Source: Phoronis australis (taxonomy: Eukaryota > Phoronida > Phoronidae). From it: a stretch of DNA of 64,000 nt. The DNA lies in the NCBI GenBank assembly GCA_002633005.1, contig NMRA01000026.1:1-64000 (forward strand), read 5' to 3'. The notes under the pieces were generated by a model, which made no database searches, was not told the origin of the DNA, and was given only the letters and a program-made list of their open reading frames with translations. Shown in pieces: positions 63,837-64,000 of this stretch (its first letter is position 1; the number at the start of each line of letters is the position of its first letter). Made by a program: the position numbers and the translations under genes.

Positions 63837-64000
63837 NNNNNNNNNNNNNNNNNNNNNNNNNNNNNNNNNNNNNNNNNNNNNNNNNNNNNNNNNNNNNNNN
63901 NNNNNNNNNNNNNNNNNNNNNNNNNNNNNNNNNNNNNNNNNNNNNNNNNNNNNNNNNNNNNNNNNNNNNNNNNNNNNNNNNNNNNNNNNNNNNNNNNNNN
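63837..64000. other. assembly gap (run of N)
   Basis: 164 Ns to the window end. The receptor gene continues into or beyond it. Confidence 1.

Overview
This window is AT-rich, intron-rich animal genomic DNA. Short coding exons with GT/AG junctions are separated by long non-coding stretches full of minisatellites, tRNA-derived SINE-like repeats and small inverted-repeat transposons. Animal-only domain architectures (an Ig/FN3 adhesion receptor and an ER kinase-like DIPK1/FAM69 protein) and a metazoan-type RPS5 place it in Metazoa. The repeat content suggests an invertebrate; I cannot settle the phylum from the sequence alone. The last 164 bases are an assembly gap, and isolated single Ns occur at 727, 15278 and 20320.

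Three protein-coding genes are supported. (1) Minus strand, 4081-9143: a DIPK1 (FAM69) family gene. Four coding exons give a 396-residue type II membrane protein with a cysteine-rich luminal segment, an EF-hand loop split by an intron, and the PIP49/FAM69 kinase-like domain. (2) Plus strand, 30002-32605: a complete 4-exon gene for ribosomal protein S5 (uS7), 204 residues. (3) Minus strand, 35344-62897 and continuing past the right edge: at least 25 exons encoding a large cell-surface receptor. It has seven visible Ig domains, five FN3 domains, a Pro/Thr-rich stalk, one transmembrane helix and a cytoplasmic tail of about 220 residues ending in a PDZ-ligand-like sequence. All exon phases agree over the 25 exons, giving 1518 residues; the N-terminus lies outside the window.

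The rest is non-coding and repeat-rich. 1-4080 has a short tandem repeat, one MITE copy and a ~20-bp minisatellite that may lie in the DIPK1 3' UTR. 9.9-29.9 kb has no recognisable gene. It holds a 27-bp minisatellite, a long fold-back element, a hammerhead-ribozyme-like core, a ~1.36-kb tandem duplication whose junction is a single N, SINE and MITE copies. 32.6-35.3 kb is mostly receptor 3' flank or UTR. The receptor introns carry several minisatellites and an 822-bp inverted-repeat element inserted 25 nt from a splice donor.

The genes are not functionally linked. RPS5 is a cytosolic ribosome component, DIPK1 is a secretory-pathway membrane protein, and the receptor is a plasma-membrane adhesion or guidance molecule. 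The most notable non-coding signals are the fold-back element at 13.1-13.5 kb, the hammerhead-like motif next to it, the transposon nested in a SINE at 8.2-8.9 kb, and the probably artefactual duplication at 19-21.7 kb.
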